A DNA stretch of 47,873 bases from the NCBI GenBank assembly GCA_000733355.1, contig JNVV01000009.1, positions 1 to 47,873 of the forward strand, read 5' to 3'. The notes beneath the pieces were generated by a model. That model was not told the origin of the DNA. It did no database searches and was given only the letters and a program-made list of their open reading frames with translations. Origin of the DNA: Falciphora oryzae (Eukaryota; Ascomycota; Sordariomycetes; Magnaporthales; Magnaporthaceae). Below are positions 33,400-44,319 of this stretch, piece by piece; the first letter of the stretch is position 1; every line of letters begins with the position of its first letter. A program made the position numbers and the translations under genes.

Positions 33400-35991
33400 T
33401 TCCGCCCGATTGACCGACCCGAAGCCGGATGCAATATCGATCGAGGTTGAGGGCTATATGTAGTATCAAGCATTGAGGTATATAATAGGACAAAGGCAAG
33501 TAGGTGATGGTATGAAGGCAGGACTTTTTGGTATAGGAGAGAGGTTGGTCGAGGAGTCACGCAGGTCTAGGGCACCCAATGGTTAGACCCAGCGTGGAGG
33601 AGGAGGAGGGTCGGAGGCGGAATTCATGGCTGCATGATAATTCTGTTCAAAACGGGCGTCGCAAAGTCGGGAGATTTACACCGAATGGGAAGAGAGAAGG
33701 GGAGAAAGAGCAAGATTTGTGTGAGGGGGAGATGCCGCTGGCCGCCGTTCCGACATGCACGGAGCCAGAGCGAGGCCCGACCTAGGTGGGTAAGCGCGGC
33801 GAAAGGCGGGCATCGGCCCAGGCTGGCGCGGGCGAGGAGGAAGGGCCAGTCACATCAGCAGCAGAGATTTCCCTGTGTGCCCACTCAGCCCCAGCAGCGA
33901 GCCGTTTTCCTGCTCGCTCACCGACACCAATTTTGCTTCTTCAGCATCGCCCCTGGCCGGCATTTTCCAGGCCCAGGCCGCGCAAACAGCCGTAAACCGT
34001 CGACGGTCAATTTCGGCAAGGCCAGCGAAGGCGCACGTTCCGGGGTATCCATGCTGGACACGAGGAGGGATGAGGATCCCACGCTAGCAGGCCCCTTCTG
34101 ATGGACGGGCGGGCGAACCGCTGTCGAACCAGTCGAACTTTCGATCGGTCGACGTGGAGCTTTGGCGGGTTGGATCTTTCTTTGGTGGATAGGATGAGGA
34201 GAATGAATGGGGAGGAGGGGGAGGCGTTCGTTGCAACGGTGCGGCAGCGGCCCTCGATTCCCTTTCCCCGGCAGCGCTATTCCGTTGGCTGGGAGAGTCG
34301 CGGCAGCGAACTCCCAGCCCGGTTTCCTGTCCTGATGGATTTCCAATTGGCGCCCGACGGCTGGCGGCCGGCAGACCGGAGGAGCGTGCAGTCGGGGCGT
34401 TGATGGGACTGGCGGCAGACGGTGTGGAAACACGGACCACTTTTTGCGCTATAATTGGTGATAGCTGCTGACACGAGCTGTGCTGCAGCGCCGCCAAGGG
34501 TCTAGCCGTGGAAGCGACAGAGTTTCCCTGCCGATCTCCATCCTCCGTTTGGGCCTTTCGGGCTCATCCTTTGGCCCCGTCTCGTGTTTGCCTGGCAGGG
34601 ACCTCCCATCATCCATCAACCTGGCCGTCTCCATCTCTTCTGTCGTGTCTTGTCTCCCCACTTTCTAACCGATCACGATAACCCCAGACAATCTAGATAA
34701 CCGACATCAGGGTCCCCGCCCACCGAACGCCCGCGAGGCCGTGCCATCCTCCTCCCCCGCCGAGCTCGTGCTGCCCTTGCCCCTCCATCTCCGACTTCTG
34801 CGGGACACCAATCCGGAGCTTTCCCCGCTCCCTCCTCGGACCATGCCTCCCGCATGATCCCTTTTCGGACCCGGGGCGGCTTCAACCTTGTGACGCTATG
34901 CAGTGCGCGAATTCCCATGCCCTCCCCGCAGGATATGGCGGGCGGCAGTCTTTCGTCACCACACACGCGAACAAGCGTCCCCCCGCGATCCTGAAGTACC
35001 TTAGCCCCTTGAATGGACCAAGGCTCGCCATTCCCGTTTCGCCGTCCCGGGAAATCTACTACACACTTGACGTCCCTCCCCACGTTTCCAAGACGGGTCG
35101 GCACTCGCGCCTGCAGAATACCTATCCACCCCAGGCCTGGGCGCTAAAAAAGAAACTTTGGGGGATTATTCAGCAGCATGGGACGCGGGGCGCTCCCCGA
35201 TAGTGTGTAACAAGAGGCCCCGACCTGCCCCGACCCCCAGGATGCCGTTCCACGGCCAGGTCACCCGTTACTTGTTGTCGGATGACAATGGGTAATGGTG
35301 TATCGGCATTTTCTCGGTCTAATGCGCATCGTGCCGCCTGTGGAGGATCCGGACCGGACTGCCCGGCCTTCTGTCCTTTGTCCTCAAGGGAGGACGCGGG
35401 CTTTGACGGAGCCCTCTATCGTGATTCGAGTGACGTATTCTTATCCAGTAGGCATTGGAGCGTACCACGGCCCGTGTACGTGACAACACTCACAAATCAC
35501 CTGTCAGACCCCGGCTTCTTCACCCTGCCACCAAGTTGTCACCAAAAACTATCGTGTAGTGCAGCTTTTATGTATCCCTCGGTACGTGTGTGACAGAGAC
35601 ATCATAAGTGAAAGTAGCCGTAATCATGGTAGGAAGGTTTCAACGGGCTACTATGCCGCTTCATCCAATTTGCGCCCGGAAGCGCCAAGTTGTGTACAGC
35701 ACTCTTCGGGGCTCATTCCGACGAGAGCCCAGCGCGGCGACTTGCCGACTGTAAGTGACAGAAGCTTCTAGCATATGTTGGGGACGAGGATGATGGCATA
35801 GCAAGAAATTGGCCGGAGAGAGGGGTATGGGGTTCGGTACGGGACTCTATACAGCGGAATGCGGCAATCTATGTTCGGCGGTGATCTTTCCCATACATGA
35901 GAGACGTAGCTATAATCGGATAGCAGCAAAGAGCCAGAGTGGTAGGCGTGACATGACAAAAGCCCAGCGATATGAAACTGCAACACAATGT
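33400..35991. other. 2.6-kb stretch without recognisable genes
   Basis: The left part is the promoter side of the membrane-protein gene and the right end the 3' flank of the XLF gene. Open frames of up to about 170 codons exist on both strands, but they overlap each other and show no conserved domain. From about 35.2 kb the composition becomes more AT-balanced. No RNA gene or transposon was recognised. Confidence 0.4.
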
Positions 35992-37770
35992 TCAGAACTT
36001 CCTCTTCTTCTTGGCCGGGCCTTGAGCGGCCTTCTTTGCAAGCTGCTCCTGGAGCTCCTTGTGTCGTCGTGCCGCCCGCTCCTCCGACGTCTCGCGAGGC
36101 GGCGGCGGGGCAGCGGGTTCCTCCGACGCCCTCGCCTTGGCGGCCCTCCCGCGCGTCTCGGCGCCGTCGTCGTCTGCGTCCTCGGCGTTCGGGCCCCCTT
36201 GCTTCATGCCCGCGGCAGCCTTGCCGATCTTGCCCATCCTCCTGGCAGGGCGCGCCTTGGTTGCGGCGGCTCCGTCGTCTTCTTCGGCGGTGGCGGTGTT
36301 TGACGACTCTGGAGGTTTTTCCACCTCCGGTGTTGGAGTCTTTGCCTTCGCCTCGCCAGCGGCGCCGATACGTCCCATCCTCCCCCTGGTCGGTTTTGGC
36401 TTCGGAGGAGACGACACAACTACTACCGCGGGCTCTTCGGCGTCCGAGGCCGTTTCTGACCCGGCGCCATCGTTCATGGCTGTCTCAGAACGAGAGCGAG
36501 CTGCTTCCGCCGCCTCATCTTCAGATGCCGTCTCGGCCTCCGGATCGGGCGTAGGCTCGGGTTCTGGCTCGGGCTCCCTTCTTCTCCCGATGGCACCCAT
36601 GCGCTTCTTCGGCTTGGTCGGTGTCGGGACCTTTGGCGGTGGGTTGCTGTCAGGAATCTGGGTTTCGACCTCTCCGCCGCTGTCCGTGGACTCGTCGTCA
36701 ACAGGTGGTGGTGCATTTTTCTTGGACTGCTCTGTTTTGCGAGCAGACAATAGATGTGGCGGCGTTGCCTGAACTTCGAAATCGTCGTCGTCGTCGTCGT
36801 CGTTACCGCTCGGACGCCTTTCACTCGGAGGAGGCGTTTTCCTCGACAGAGAGACCTTATTTCTCTGCACAAGCCGAACCCTACTCCCAGATTCCTCTTG
36901 TATGTCGTTCCACCAGTTATCGAGCGCAGGCCATTCTGGATATTCCAGTGAGGGATGGCGTTGGAGGGCCGGCTCGAAGACGTTATCCATCAGATCCTTG
37001 ACGTCGCGCGCCGCGACAGGCCCCTTGATGCGACTATTTCCTGGTCCTTCCTCCTCGCCGTCGTGGCCGTCACCGTCGCCCCTAAACTTTCTCTTGAAAC
37101 AGGCCGCGTCAAAGGGAGCCAGTCCCTTGACACGGGCCTCCGCAACCGCACGGGTGATCTTTTTCTTCCCGGTGTTGACCAGCGCGCTGAAGACGTGCTC
37201 CATGCGCGCGCCGGTGCTCTCTAGCTTGTCGACGACGCGCGATATGACGCCGTCCTTCTCGCGAATGACTCCCAGCAGCGCCTCGACCTCCTGCGAGCGA
37301 GTCAGATGGGCCTGCACCAGGGGCAGGACCAGATCCGCAACGAGCGCAGACGGGCCGCCGTGCTTCAGGCGTATGGGCCACTTAAGCGGCCTGAAGCCGG
37401 CAGGCAGGATGCACGTAACCTCGAGCAGCAAGTCTGCGAGCGCCGCGCCATTGGTCGGGGTGGTGGACGACAGGGCCAGGCTGGTATCGGCATGGTTCGG
37501 GGAGTCCGGGTCGAAGGCGGCTTCGATCCAGCGCAGCAGCTCCTTGAAATTCTCCGGGTCGTCGCTAGGGTCGATGCTAGTGTTCTCCTGCAGGCAGCGG
37601 AGCAGGATGGCCTTACGATCCAAGCTCTCGCGCCAGACGTTTGCGAGGTCCGTGATGTGCACCGAGTAGGAGACGGGCGACGTGCTGAAGGAGGCGGACA
37701 CCAGCAGGTTCGGGATGCTGCGGTGCGACACCGGAAACGGCCGCCACGACGGGCGGGCTTCCGCCGCCAT
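35992..37770 (-). CDS. nej1: XLF/Nej1-type non-homologous end-joining factor
   Basis: XLF/Nej1 works with DNA ligase IV and XRCC4/Lif1 to join double-strand breaks in the nucleus. The start is placed at MAAEARPSW (ATG 37770-37768), because the family begins with the WRPFPVS strand; the frame is open 30 codons upstream, but that part looks non-conserved. Residues 8-160 match the XLF head: WRPFPVSHRSIPNLLVSASF, then YSVHITDLANVWRESLDR, NTSIDPSDDPENFKELLRWI and PLKWPIRLKHGG. A helical stalk follows (about 150-215), then a long disordered acidic/basic tail. Three copies of RMGxIG occur near 390, 464 and 511. The extreme C-terminus is AKKKRKF, resembling the basic-plus-Phe Ku-binding motif of XLF. 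It is 592 residues, longer than yeast Nej1. It is divergent to the HET gene, with 463 bp between the starts. Confidence 0.9.
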   Translation of the reverse strand: MAAEARPSWRPFPVSHRSIPNLLVSASFSTSPVSYSVHITDLANVWRESLDRKAILLRCLQENTSIDPSDDPENFKELLRWIEAAFDPDSPNHADTSLALSSTTPTNGAALADLLLEVTCILPAGFRPLKWPIRLKHGGPSALVADLVLPLVQAHLTRSQEVEALLGVIREKDGVISRVVDKLESTGARMEHVFSALVNTGKKKITRAVAEARVKGLAPFDAACFKRKFRGDGDGHDGEEEGPGNSRIKGPVAARDVKDLMDNVFEPALQRHPSLEYPEWPALDNWWNDIQEESGSRVRLVQRNKVSLSRKTPPPSERRPSGNDDDDDDDFEVQATPPHLLSARKTEQSKKNAPPPVDDESTDSGGEVETQIPDSNPPPKVPTPTKPKKRMGAIGRRREPEPEPEPTPDPEAETASEDEAAEAARSRSETAMNDGAGSETASDAEEPAVVVVSSPPKPKPTRGRMGRIGAAGEAKAKTPTPEVEKPPESSNTATAEEDDGAAATKARPARRMGKIGKAAAGMKQGGPNAEDADDDGAETRGRAAKARASEEPAAPPPPRETSEERAARRHKELQEQLAKKAAQGPAKKKRKF

Positions 37771-38233
37771 TTTCCCGTCTTGCGGTCCTCGTGCTGGGCG
37801 AGTGCCAAGTCTTGATATGAGCATCGTAGGCAGCCAGCACGTGAAAAAATACCCGATCAATGTGGTGCGGGGAGGGCGATTAGAAAAGGGTCAAAGCAAA
37901 ACACGCAAAGGTGAGAGAACATTGACGTACCTGAAAAAGGGATTCGCGCACACAAAGCAATTGAGGACTAGCCTCCTTTGTAGGTACCCAATGCGCGACG
38001 TTCTTCGGCGCGACGCCTGCAGCACAGGCAGAAGGAGGCCAGTCGCGTCGTTGGCGCGGCGTAATTGCCGTCGCATCACGTGCTACAGGCAGCACTCGTC
38101 CCAGAACCACCACTCATTGGCCGTTCCTCAGCACTGTCAGGGCGCAAGATACGGACACCAGACCCCAGAGATTGCTTGGGCCGTTTGCTGAGTGTCCTTG
38201 GCCCCCGCGGTGGCCACGGACGTACATCAGACC
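37771..38233. promoter_or_regulatory. Divergent intergenic region between XLF and HET genes
   Basis: 463 bp separate the two ATGs, so both promoters must lie here or inside the neighbouring 5' leaders. I see no clear TATA box facing either gene. The assignment rests on gene orientation only. Confidence 0.45.
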
Positions 38234-40424
38234 ATGCTACTCTGCACCACCTGCCAACAAATCTTCCATCCAATCGTCGACCCGCCCCTAGAGGATTTGA
38301 ACAGCTTGTCCAGCCCCTCGGATGCCTGCAAACCTTTCCTCCGCATTTCACCGGGCCCCGAGAAGCTCCAGACCCATCACCGCACCCTTGCCACGCTCCG
38401 CGAATCCGCCTCAAAGGGCTGCCTCTTTTGCGGCGACCTATTGGCTGCCTTGTTGGGGTCTGGGCAAGATGCTCATTTGAAGTTCCCATCGTCTAGCTCA
38501 TATGTTTCCGCCAGCAATACATCCCCGTTCAGAAACATATACGACCCAGGAACAATAATTGATTTAACCATTGGCCTGGAGGGGATTCATGATTCTGGGA
38601 CAGTGGGCAACTTCTACACGCTCCTCCCGCCAAAACGTAAGGTTCGCGAAGCGGATTAGAATTCGCGTTCCTGATCTCTCATTTGCAGATTACACGGAAA
38701 ACGTCAAGCTCCCAGGAACTCCCCTCAAGTGCGGTGAAGACTGCAAAACTGCCCGTTCTCCCTTCCATGCTGGCCTCGCAAAACTGTGGCTCCAGAACTG
38801 TCTAGGCCATCATGGGAGTTGTCGGGCATCTCACTCCGGTATGGCCTGGGGGCTTCCCACGCGGCTCCTTCACATTGGCATGCCCGGAACCGATCGTGTT
38901 CGCCTGGTTCACACAAGCAGCTTGACTACTCCACATCACATTTCATATGCAACATCAAGCCATGTCTGGGGCCACTCCCGCAGCTTACGTCTCACATCGA
39001 CGACCAAGGAACTGCTCGAACATGGTGTCCGAATTTCCGAACTGGGCCGGACTTTTCGAAACGCGATCACATTCATTAAAGAAATGGACATCGAATACAT
39101 CTGGATCGACTCGCTTTGCATCCGACAAGACTTGGAGGAGGATTGGCTAAGAGAGGCACCTCGGATGACCGACGTTTACGGGGGCTTTTGGATCAACATC
39201 GCAGCAACATCAGCGGCCAATACCGACGCCGGACTTTGGAAAAAGGGGCATACGTACGCCAACGTCGAACCGCCGGTTGTTTCACTCCAAGAAACTTGGT
39301 TCCCAAACGGAAAATATCTCGTTCGCGACGACGAGTATTGTCGCAGGGCCTTCGCTGGGGACGTGGCACCACTTATGACGCGGGCTTGGGCAGTTCAGGA
39401 GCTTTTTCTCGCCCCACGCGTTTCGCATTTCTGCGAGTCGGAGATGTTTTGGGAATGCGGAGAGCTTATGGCTTCTGAAAGCTTCCCAAATGGCGTCCTC
39501 CCGTACCTGACAGACCACTGGATTCCAAGAACAGGCATCCAGGAAGCAAAATAGCACTTGCTACACCCGGCCGAAAAGCAACATGGCGAAGGACATGAAT
39601 CATATATTGTCCGAGGGATACCGAGCAGGCCTCTCAAAGAGATATGGGGCAATATACTAGGGAAGCACAGCGAATGCCACCTAACACACAAAACGGACAA
39701 GCTCGTGGCGATATCAGGCATCGCGAAGCTCTTGCAAAAAGCCTTCAAAGCCGAGTACTACGCGGGACTATGGGAGCAAGAAATGAGCCGCAATTTGTTA
39801 TGGGGGGTTTCACACGAGAAGGCTCATCTGAACTCAGAAAAGCGGTGCCCAGCGTCGCCATTTAGAGCACCTACTTCGTCTTGGGCCAGCGTTGATAACC
39901 CGGTACATCTTTGCGACGGATATCCCGCTTTCATTGCGGTTGGCACAATTCTTGAGTGCGACGTCCAAACTAAGACCCAATATACCACTGTTGACATCCT
40001 CCGAGCTCACTTGCGCTTATCGAGCTGGCCTATAACCATGTGGATCAAGAAGGGGGAGCACTCCTATAATCTTTACTTAAGCGGCAAATGCTACACCCAA
40101 GAGGAGCTGAATGGCGGGATTTCTGCGTCTACGTCCAGGCTGGACAGCGATTTTGTTCACAACGATCGTGTTGTCGCCTTCCCACTGGTGCTGGAGAACG
40201 AGCCATATGGGCATGACTTTTTGTTGGGATGTCTACTCCTTCATCCGACCGGAGGTACCAAGGGTTACTACTGCAGGGTTGGGACGTGGAGCGTCGAAAG
40301 TCACGTTTTGGGGCTCAAGGGGCGTATCGTCCTTGGAGAGCAGCTTTCAACTTTTGAGAAGGCCTGTTGGTTTGATTACGAATCTATGGATGAAGACGGC
40401 AAGTACACGATTGTCGTAGTCTAG
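38234..40424 (+). pseudogene. HET-domain (heterokaryon incompatibility) protein gene with in-frame TAG
   Basis: HET domains drive incompatibility or other cell-death responses in filamentous fungi. Exon 1 is 38234-38636 and exon 2 starts at 38689, after a 52-nt intron (GTAAGG to TTTGCAG); phase matches (codon CAT spans the junction). The N-terminus has a CxxC...CLFCGDLL pattern common in HET proteins. The HET core lies at about residues 230-340: ISYATSSHVWG, LTSTTKELLEHGV, YIWIDSLCIRQDLEEDW, MTDVYGGFWINIAATSAAN. Downstream coding is typical (TRAWAVQELFLAPR, and after the stop HKTDKLVAISGIAKL). A TAG at 39552-39554 is codon 423 of 713; the frame continues to a normal stop at 40424. A CAG-to-TAG change would explain it. 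A truncated 422-residue product would keep the HET core, so residual function is possible. Confidence 0.85.
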
Positions 40425-41319
40425 ACAAGAGCCCCTGCTAGAGTCAATAGAGGTATGTACGAGATACATTATTGGTTGCAACATTTTATCACTTCTCATA
40501 ATATTGCCTGAACGGAAGAGTGACCCTGAATGCTTACTAATGGCGTACCTCCTACTTCGGACACGGGAACTCTCTTCTTTTTATTTAGCTGTCTTCTGGT
40601 GGCTTTAGCTATGCATGAAAGACTGCCACAAGCACTGCCTGAGGCTCGAGAGCGGTTCTTCAACGTACTTTCAGAACATATCTTCGGTGGGCTTATCCAG
40701 CTTACGGGCTGGTGTCCAGATGACGGCCAAACTGTCAAAGGCTGTTCCAAAGGCTAATTAGACTTGTGCTGAGAGAAAGAGGGGAGAAGGAGAAATAAAA
40801 AAAAAAAAATGAAAAAGGTGGAAAAAGCGAAAGGAAGTGAAAACGAAGAGGGGAAGAGAGGAAAAATAAAAACAAAAAAGTTCAAAAAGAAACAAAGATG
40901 GCGAAAACTACGATTTACATTGACAAGAATTCCAAATAAGGGAGCAGAGAGCAGCTTAATTTTTGATAGACCGTGGGTTTCTCTTAAAGCGTTGCAAAAG
41001 AGGAAATTTACGCGCTGGGGAGTGGGGACGCACGCCACCAAAGTCTTGACAACTCAACTCATGGAACCCAAACTTTTGCTCCGAGCTGGGATACTTTGGG
41101 CGGACCTTGAACCACCACGATGGACACATGTATCTCCGGAATGCACATCCCGAAGTCACATAACGGCAAGAGCCGAGTGCACGATAGCACCAACCTCGGC
41201 CCAGCCAACAATCCCCTTTTAGCAATATCAGACGGTAAAGGCCACTCGACAATCTTCCAACCCTGAACTGCCTCTGACCAGAAACACTTACCCGACACTC
41301 CCACGGCCGCTGATCCACC
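40425..41319. other. Intergenic stretch with a long purine tract
   Basis: A nearly pure A/G tract (about 40770-40905, including a long A run at 40796-40808) lies between the HET gene and the secreted-protein gene. The lysine-rich frame through it (40809-41222) looks like a product of the base bias. The right end, upstream of 41320, should be the promoter of the secreted-protein gene. No other feature was seen. Confidence 0.5.
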
Positions 41320-42737
41320 ATGCGTGTTTCCTTGCTCTCGTGGTTCACAATATGGACAGCTCTGGCGAAACTCGTGGTCGCGGGGCCCGTCCTCAGCTCG
41401 GACCTCACCAACACCCCCACCATCGCCCATCGAGCCCTCGCTGAGCGCGCCATCGGAACAACAGCAGACGTCAACCCACTGGGCGGCGTCTGCCTCACCC
41501 AGTGGTACTCACCCGGCAAGGTAAACAACGTCCGGAGCTACCATACGCGCAGCGACGGCAGCATCGTCGAGTCGCGCCTCCGCGCGGACGGCTCCTGGGC
41601 CTCGGCAGCCATCGCGCTCAAGGACCAGTGGGGCTGGAACCGGAATGTGACCGACACCCGCGCCTGGGCCGGCGGCTCGCTCGCGTGCGCGGGGGAGGCG
41701 GTCGGCGACGGGCCGGACGACGTCCAGATCCGGCTGTTCTACCAGCGCGCCGAGGAGGGGGAGCCAGTCAAGCTGCACTCCATTGTGTACAAAAGCGACG
41801 TTGGATGGTGGGTAAACTCCCACTGACAGCCTAGAACTTGCCTTGGAAGGAGGATAAGCAACTGACACCAAAGCGTCGCAACAGGAGACCGGACGAAGCC
41901 TTCAACAAGCTCTTCGGCAAGCCCGCCTCGGCCGGCGCGGCCGTCAAGTGGGTGAACCCCAAGACCAAAGAAGTCGACTGGCGGCTCTACTACACGCTCT
42001 ACGACAAGCTCCAGTACGGCACGGCCCGCGTCCGCGCGCACGTCCACGAGGCGGTCCTGCGCACCAGGGGCGCCGACGACGAGGTGCTCAGCTGGCGGCA
42101 CGGCAGCGATAACAAACCCGTGGCAGAGCTGCTCGTGCAGCAGGGCCACCGCGCGTCGCTGGGCGCCGCCGCCTTCCGCGAGGGCCGGCACATTTCGATA
42201 GTCGCGTGGACGCTGCGGACGGACCCCGGCGGCGGCAGCGCCTTCCGCAGCAGCAGCAGACGCCCGGCCGCGATCCAGGAGACGCGGTGGACGGAAGAGA
42301 CGGGGCGGTGGACGTCGCGCGCGCAGACGTTCGTCGGGTCCGGGTTTTCCGAGGTCGGGAGCGTGGCCGTGGCGCCGTACCGGGAGCGCGCGAGCGGCAG
42401 GGACGTGCTGCTGACGGTTGTCAAGTACCACGAGCCGTATGACAAGGTCAACACGCGCGTGCAGCAGCTGGTGTCGGTCGGGGACATGTGGCAGGAGCTG
42501 ATGATGCCGCCGCCGCAGTGGGTCGCGGAGGGCAGCGCGGGGTCGTCGGGCATGGCGGCCGCCGCGTGGATGGGCGGGAAGTCGGGGAAGGATCTGCAGG
42601 TCACGCTTCACTACGCTGCTTGTGACGGGTCCGATGATGCCGAGGATGGGAACGCGTGCGACTTTGCCATCAAGGAGGCGCAGAGGAACACGGAGAACGT
42701 GAATGGATGGACGAAGGGCCCTCTGGTGTCGACTTAA
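41320..42737 (+). CDS. Secreted protein, probable beta-propeller lectin-like fold
   Basis: Two exons, 41320-41807 and 41885-42737, with a 77-nt intron (donor GTGGGT, branch-like CAACTGACAC, acceptor CAACAG). The join restores KSDVGW-RPDEAFNKLF in phase, giving 446 residues. An N-terminal signal peptide is clear (MRVSLLSWFTIWTALAKLVV, cleavage near AGP). The rest shows repeated strand-like blocks of about 45-60 residues, with aromatic-plus-W turns: VRSYHTRSDGS, IRLFYQRAEEG, WRLYYTLYDKL, ISIVAWTLRTD and LLTVVKYHEPYDK. This pattern resembles fungal fucose-lectin-like six-bladed propellers, but sugar-binding residues could not be assigned. It is convergent with the FAD oxidoreductase gene (112 bp between the stops). 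The signal peptide and gene are certain; the fold is a moderate inference. Confidence 0.72.
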
Positions 42738-42849
42738 GAGACAGGAATGAAGGCACTGGCCTGCTCGGAGCGTTATTGAACAGTCAATTAATGTTGTTTT
42801 TTTTCGCCAGCTACCACAAGCTTTCGTAGAAATATACACGCAATTTCGC

Positions 42850-44319
42850 CTATTCCCACGCACGCTCAGACCTGAAAGCCTTGGGGAACCAGTCTGGCGC
42901 ACTCCCCTCGGTCATCATATGAACGAGGGCCTCGGAGCTGCGCGAGGCCCAAGCCATGCCGTGGCCGTTCATGCAAATCGTAGCCCACAGGCCGTCCTCG
43001 CCGGGCACGCCGCCGACCAGGGGCAGGCCGTCCGGGGTATCACAGCAAATACCGGTCCAATGCGCCAGGACCTTGGTGGTCTCGCCCCAGTTCTTGTGGC
43101 CGTAGATAACGCGGCCGACGGCGGCCAGGTGCGAGGCAATATCGGCGTTTAAGACCGTGTCGTCCGTCAGGTTGAGCTCGCGCGACGGCGAGAACTTCTT
43201 GCCGCCCCCGATCACGAGATCGCCCTGGCCGCGCGACCCCGGCGGCCGCACCGTGATATACTCGTTGCCGCTGTGCAGGTCCGGGTACGACGCGCTGTGC
43301 TGGAACACGTCCTTATCGGTCGCGTAGGCCTCCGGGTGCACGGCTGTGGCCTGGTGCCGGTTCGGCGTGAGGAACTTTGTGCTCGCGAAGCCCGGGTGCA
43401 GCGCGCTGGTGAAGCCGTTGGTGGCGAGCACCACCTTGTTGCCTTTGACCGTCCCCCTGTCCGTCCGCACCTCCCACTTGGCCCCGTCGCTGGACGCCCC
43501 ATCTGCAATCTGGTTGAGCGCCAGCGCCGTCGTGTGCGTCTGCAGGTTCAGGCCCTTGCCCAGGGCGAGCTCGAGCATGGCGCAGACGGTGAGGTAAGGG
43601 TTGTGCATGCTGCCGCGCGACGTGATGGCGCCCAGGATCTCGGGCCACCCCCAGTGGTCCCTGGCCGCCTGGCCGGCGAATACTCTGCGGGTGTTGTTCT
43701 GCGGCCCGTCGGCAGGCCTGCGGCGCTCCAGGTCGTGCATGACGTCGACGACGGCGACGGCGCTCTCAAAGGCCTCCTTGGTCCAGTACAGGTCGGCGCT
43801 CTCGACCTCGGCGAAGCCGCTGGTGACGTTGTGGGCGCGCACAAAGTCGCGCAGCTCGTCGACGCTCTCCTGCTCCAGGCGGCCGATCCTGAGGGCCTCG
43901 TCCTCGCCGTACGCGGCGGTCCACTTCTGCACCAGCTTCCAGTCGCCCGCCTTGACGTGCCCGCCGTTGCGGCCCGACGCGCCGGAAGCGGCGGCGCGGG
44001 CCTCGAGCATCAGGATAGAGAGAGACGGGTCGCGCGAAAGTAGCTTGTAGGCGACGGTGGTGCCCGAGACGCCGGAACCGATAATGACATAGTCGAAGGT
44101 CTGGGAGGTCGGCAGGTCCGGGGTGGTGCGTAGGTCGGCGATGCGGTGCGGCGGCATCTGCCAGTAGGGTGTTGTGGGGTTGGGGTGAGGGCCGCCTGGG
44201 AGGAGAGGCTGCTGATCGCTAGCCTGTCTGGCTGAGAGGTGCCGCTCGGAGGGAACAGCGCTTGACCAGGCCGTCGGCACAAGGGAGCCGACGGCAACGA
44301 GTGTTGACAGCTGCCACAT
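42850..44319 (-). CDS. Secreted FAD-dependent oxidoreductase (DAO family)
   Basis: Single exon of 489 residues. The N-terminus (MWQLSTLVAVGSLVPTAW) is a signal peptide, so the enzyme is secretory or vacuolar. The dinucleotide fold is TFDYVIIGSGVSGTTVAYKL (GxGxxG at 81-86), with the ribose-binding acid in MLEAR (near 106) and the FAD-contacting ASGASGRNGGH just after. The C-terminal flavin region has HWTGICCDTPDGLPLVGGVP and ATICMNGHGMAWASRSSEAL, normal for DAO-type enzymes that oxidise amines or amino acids. The substrate is unknown. Two Asn-x-Ser/Thr sites are visible. It is convergent with the lectin-like gene, and its upstream region 44320-45549 is shared with the divergent glycosyltransferase gene. 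Confidence 0.9.
   Translation of the reverse strand: MWQLSTLVAVGSLVPTAWSSAVPSERHLSARQASDQQPLLPGGPHPNPTTPYWQMPPHRIADLRTTPDLPTSQTFDYVIIGSGVSGTTVAYKLLSRDPSLSILMLEARAAASGASGRNGGHVKAGDWKLVQKWTAAYGEDEALRIGRLEQESVDELRDFVRAHNVTSGFAEVESADLYWTKEAFESAVAVVDVMHDLERRRPADGPQNNTRRVFAGQAARDHWGWPEILGAITSRGSMHNPYLTVCAMLELALGKGLNLQTHTTALALNQIADGASSDGAKWEVRTDRGTVKGNKVVLATNGFTSALHPGFASTKFLTPNRHQATAVHPEAYATDKDVFQHSASYPDLHSGNEYITVRPPGSRGQGDLVIGGGKKFSPSRELNLTDDTVLNADIASHLAAVGRVIYGHKNWGETTKVLAHWTGICCDTPDGLPLVGGVPGEDGLWATICMNGHGMAWASRSSEALVHMMTEGSAPDWFPKAFRSERAWE

Noticed and set aside
40809..41222. 137-codon Lys-rich plus-strand frame starting in the purine tract
   Set aside because: The Lys/Glu-rich start is forced by A/G-only DNA and the rest shows no conserved domain.
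41739..42902. 387-codon minus-strand frame across the secreted-protein gene
   Set aside because: Arg/Ala/Pro-biased mirror of a GC-rich gene; the plus-strand reading has a signal peptide and a phase-consistent intron.
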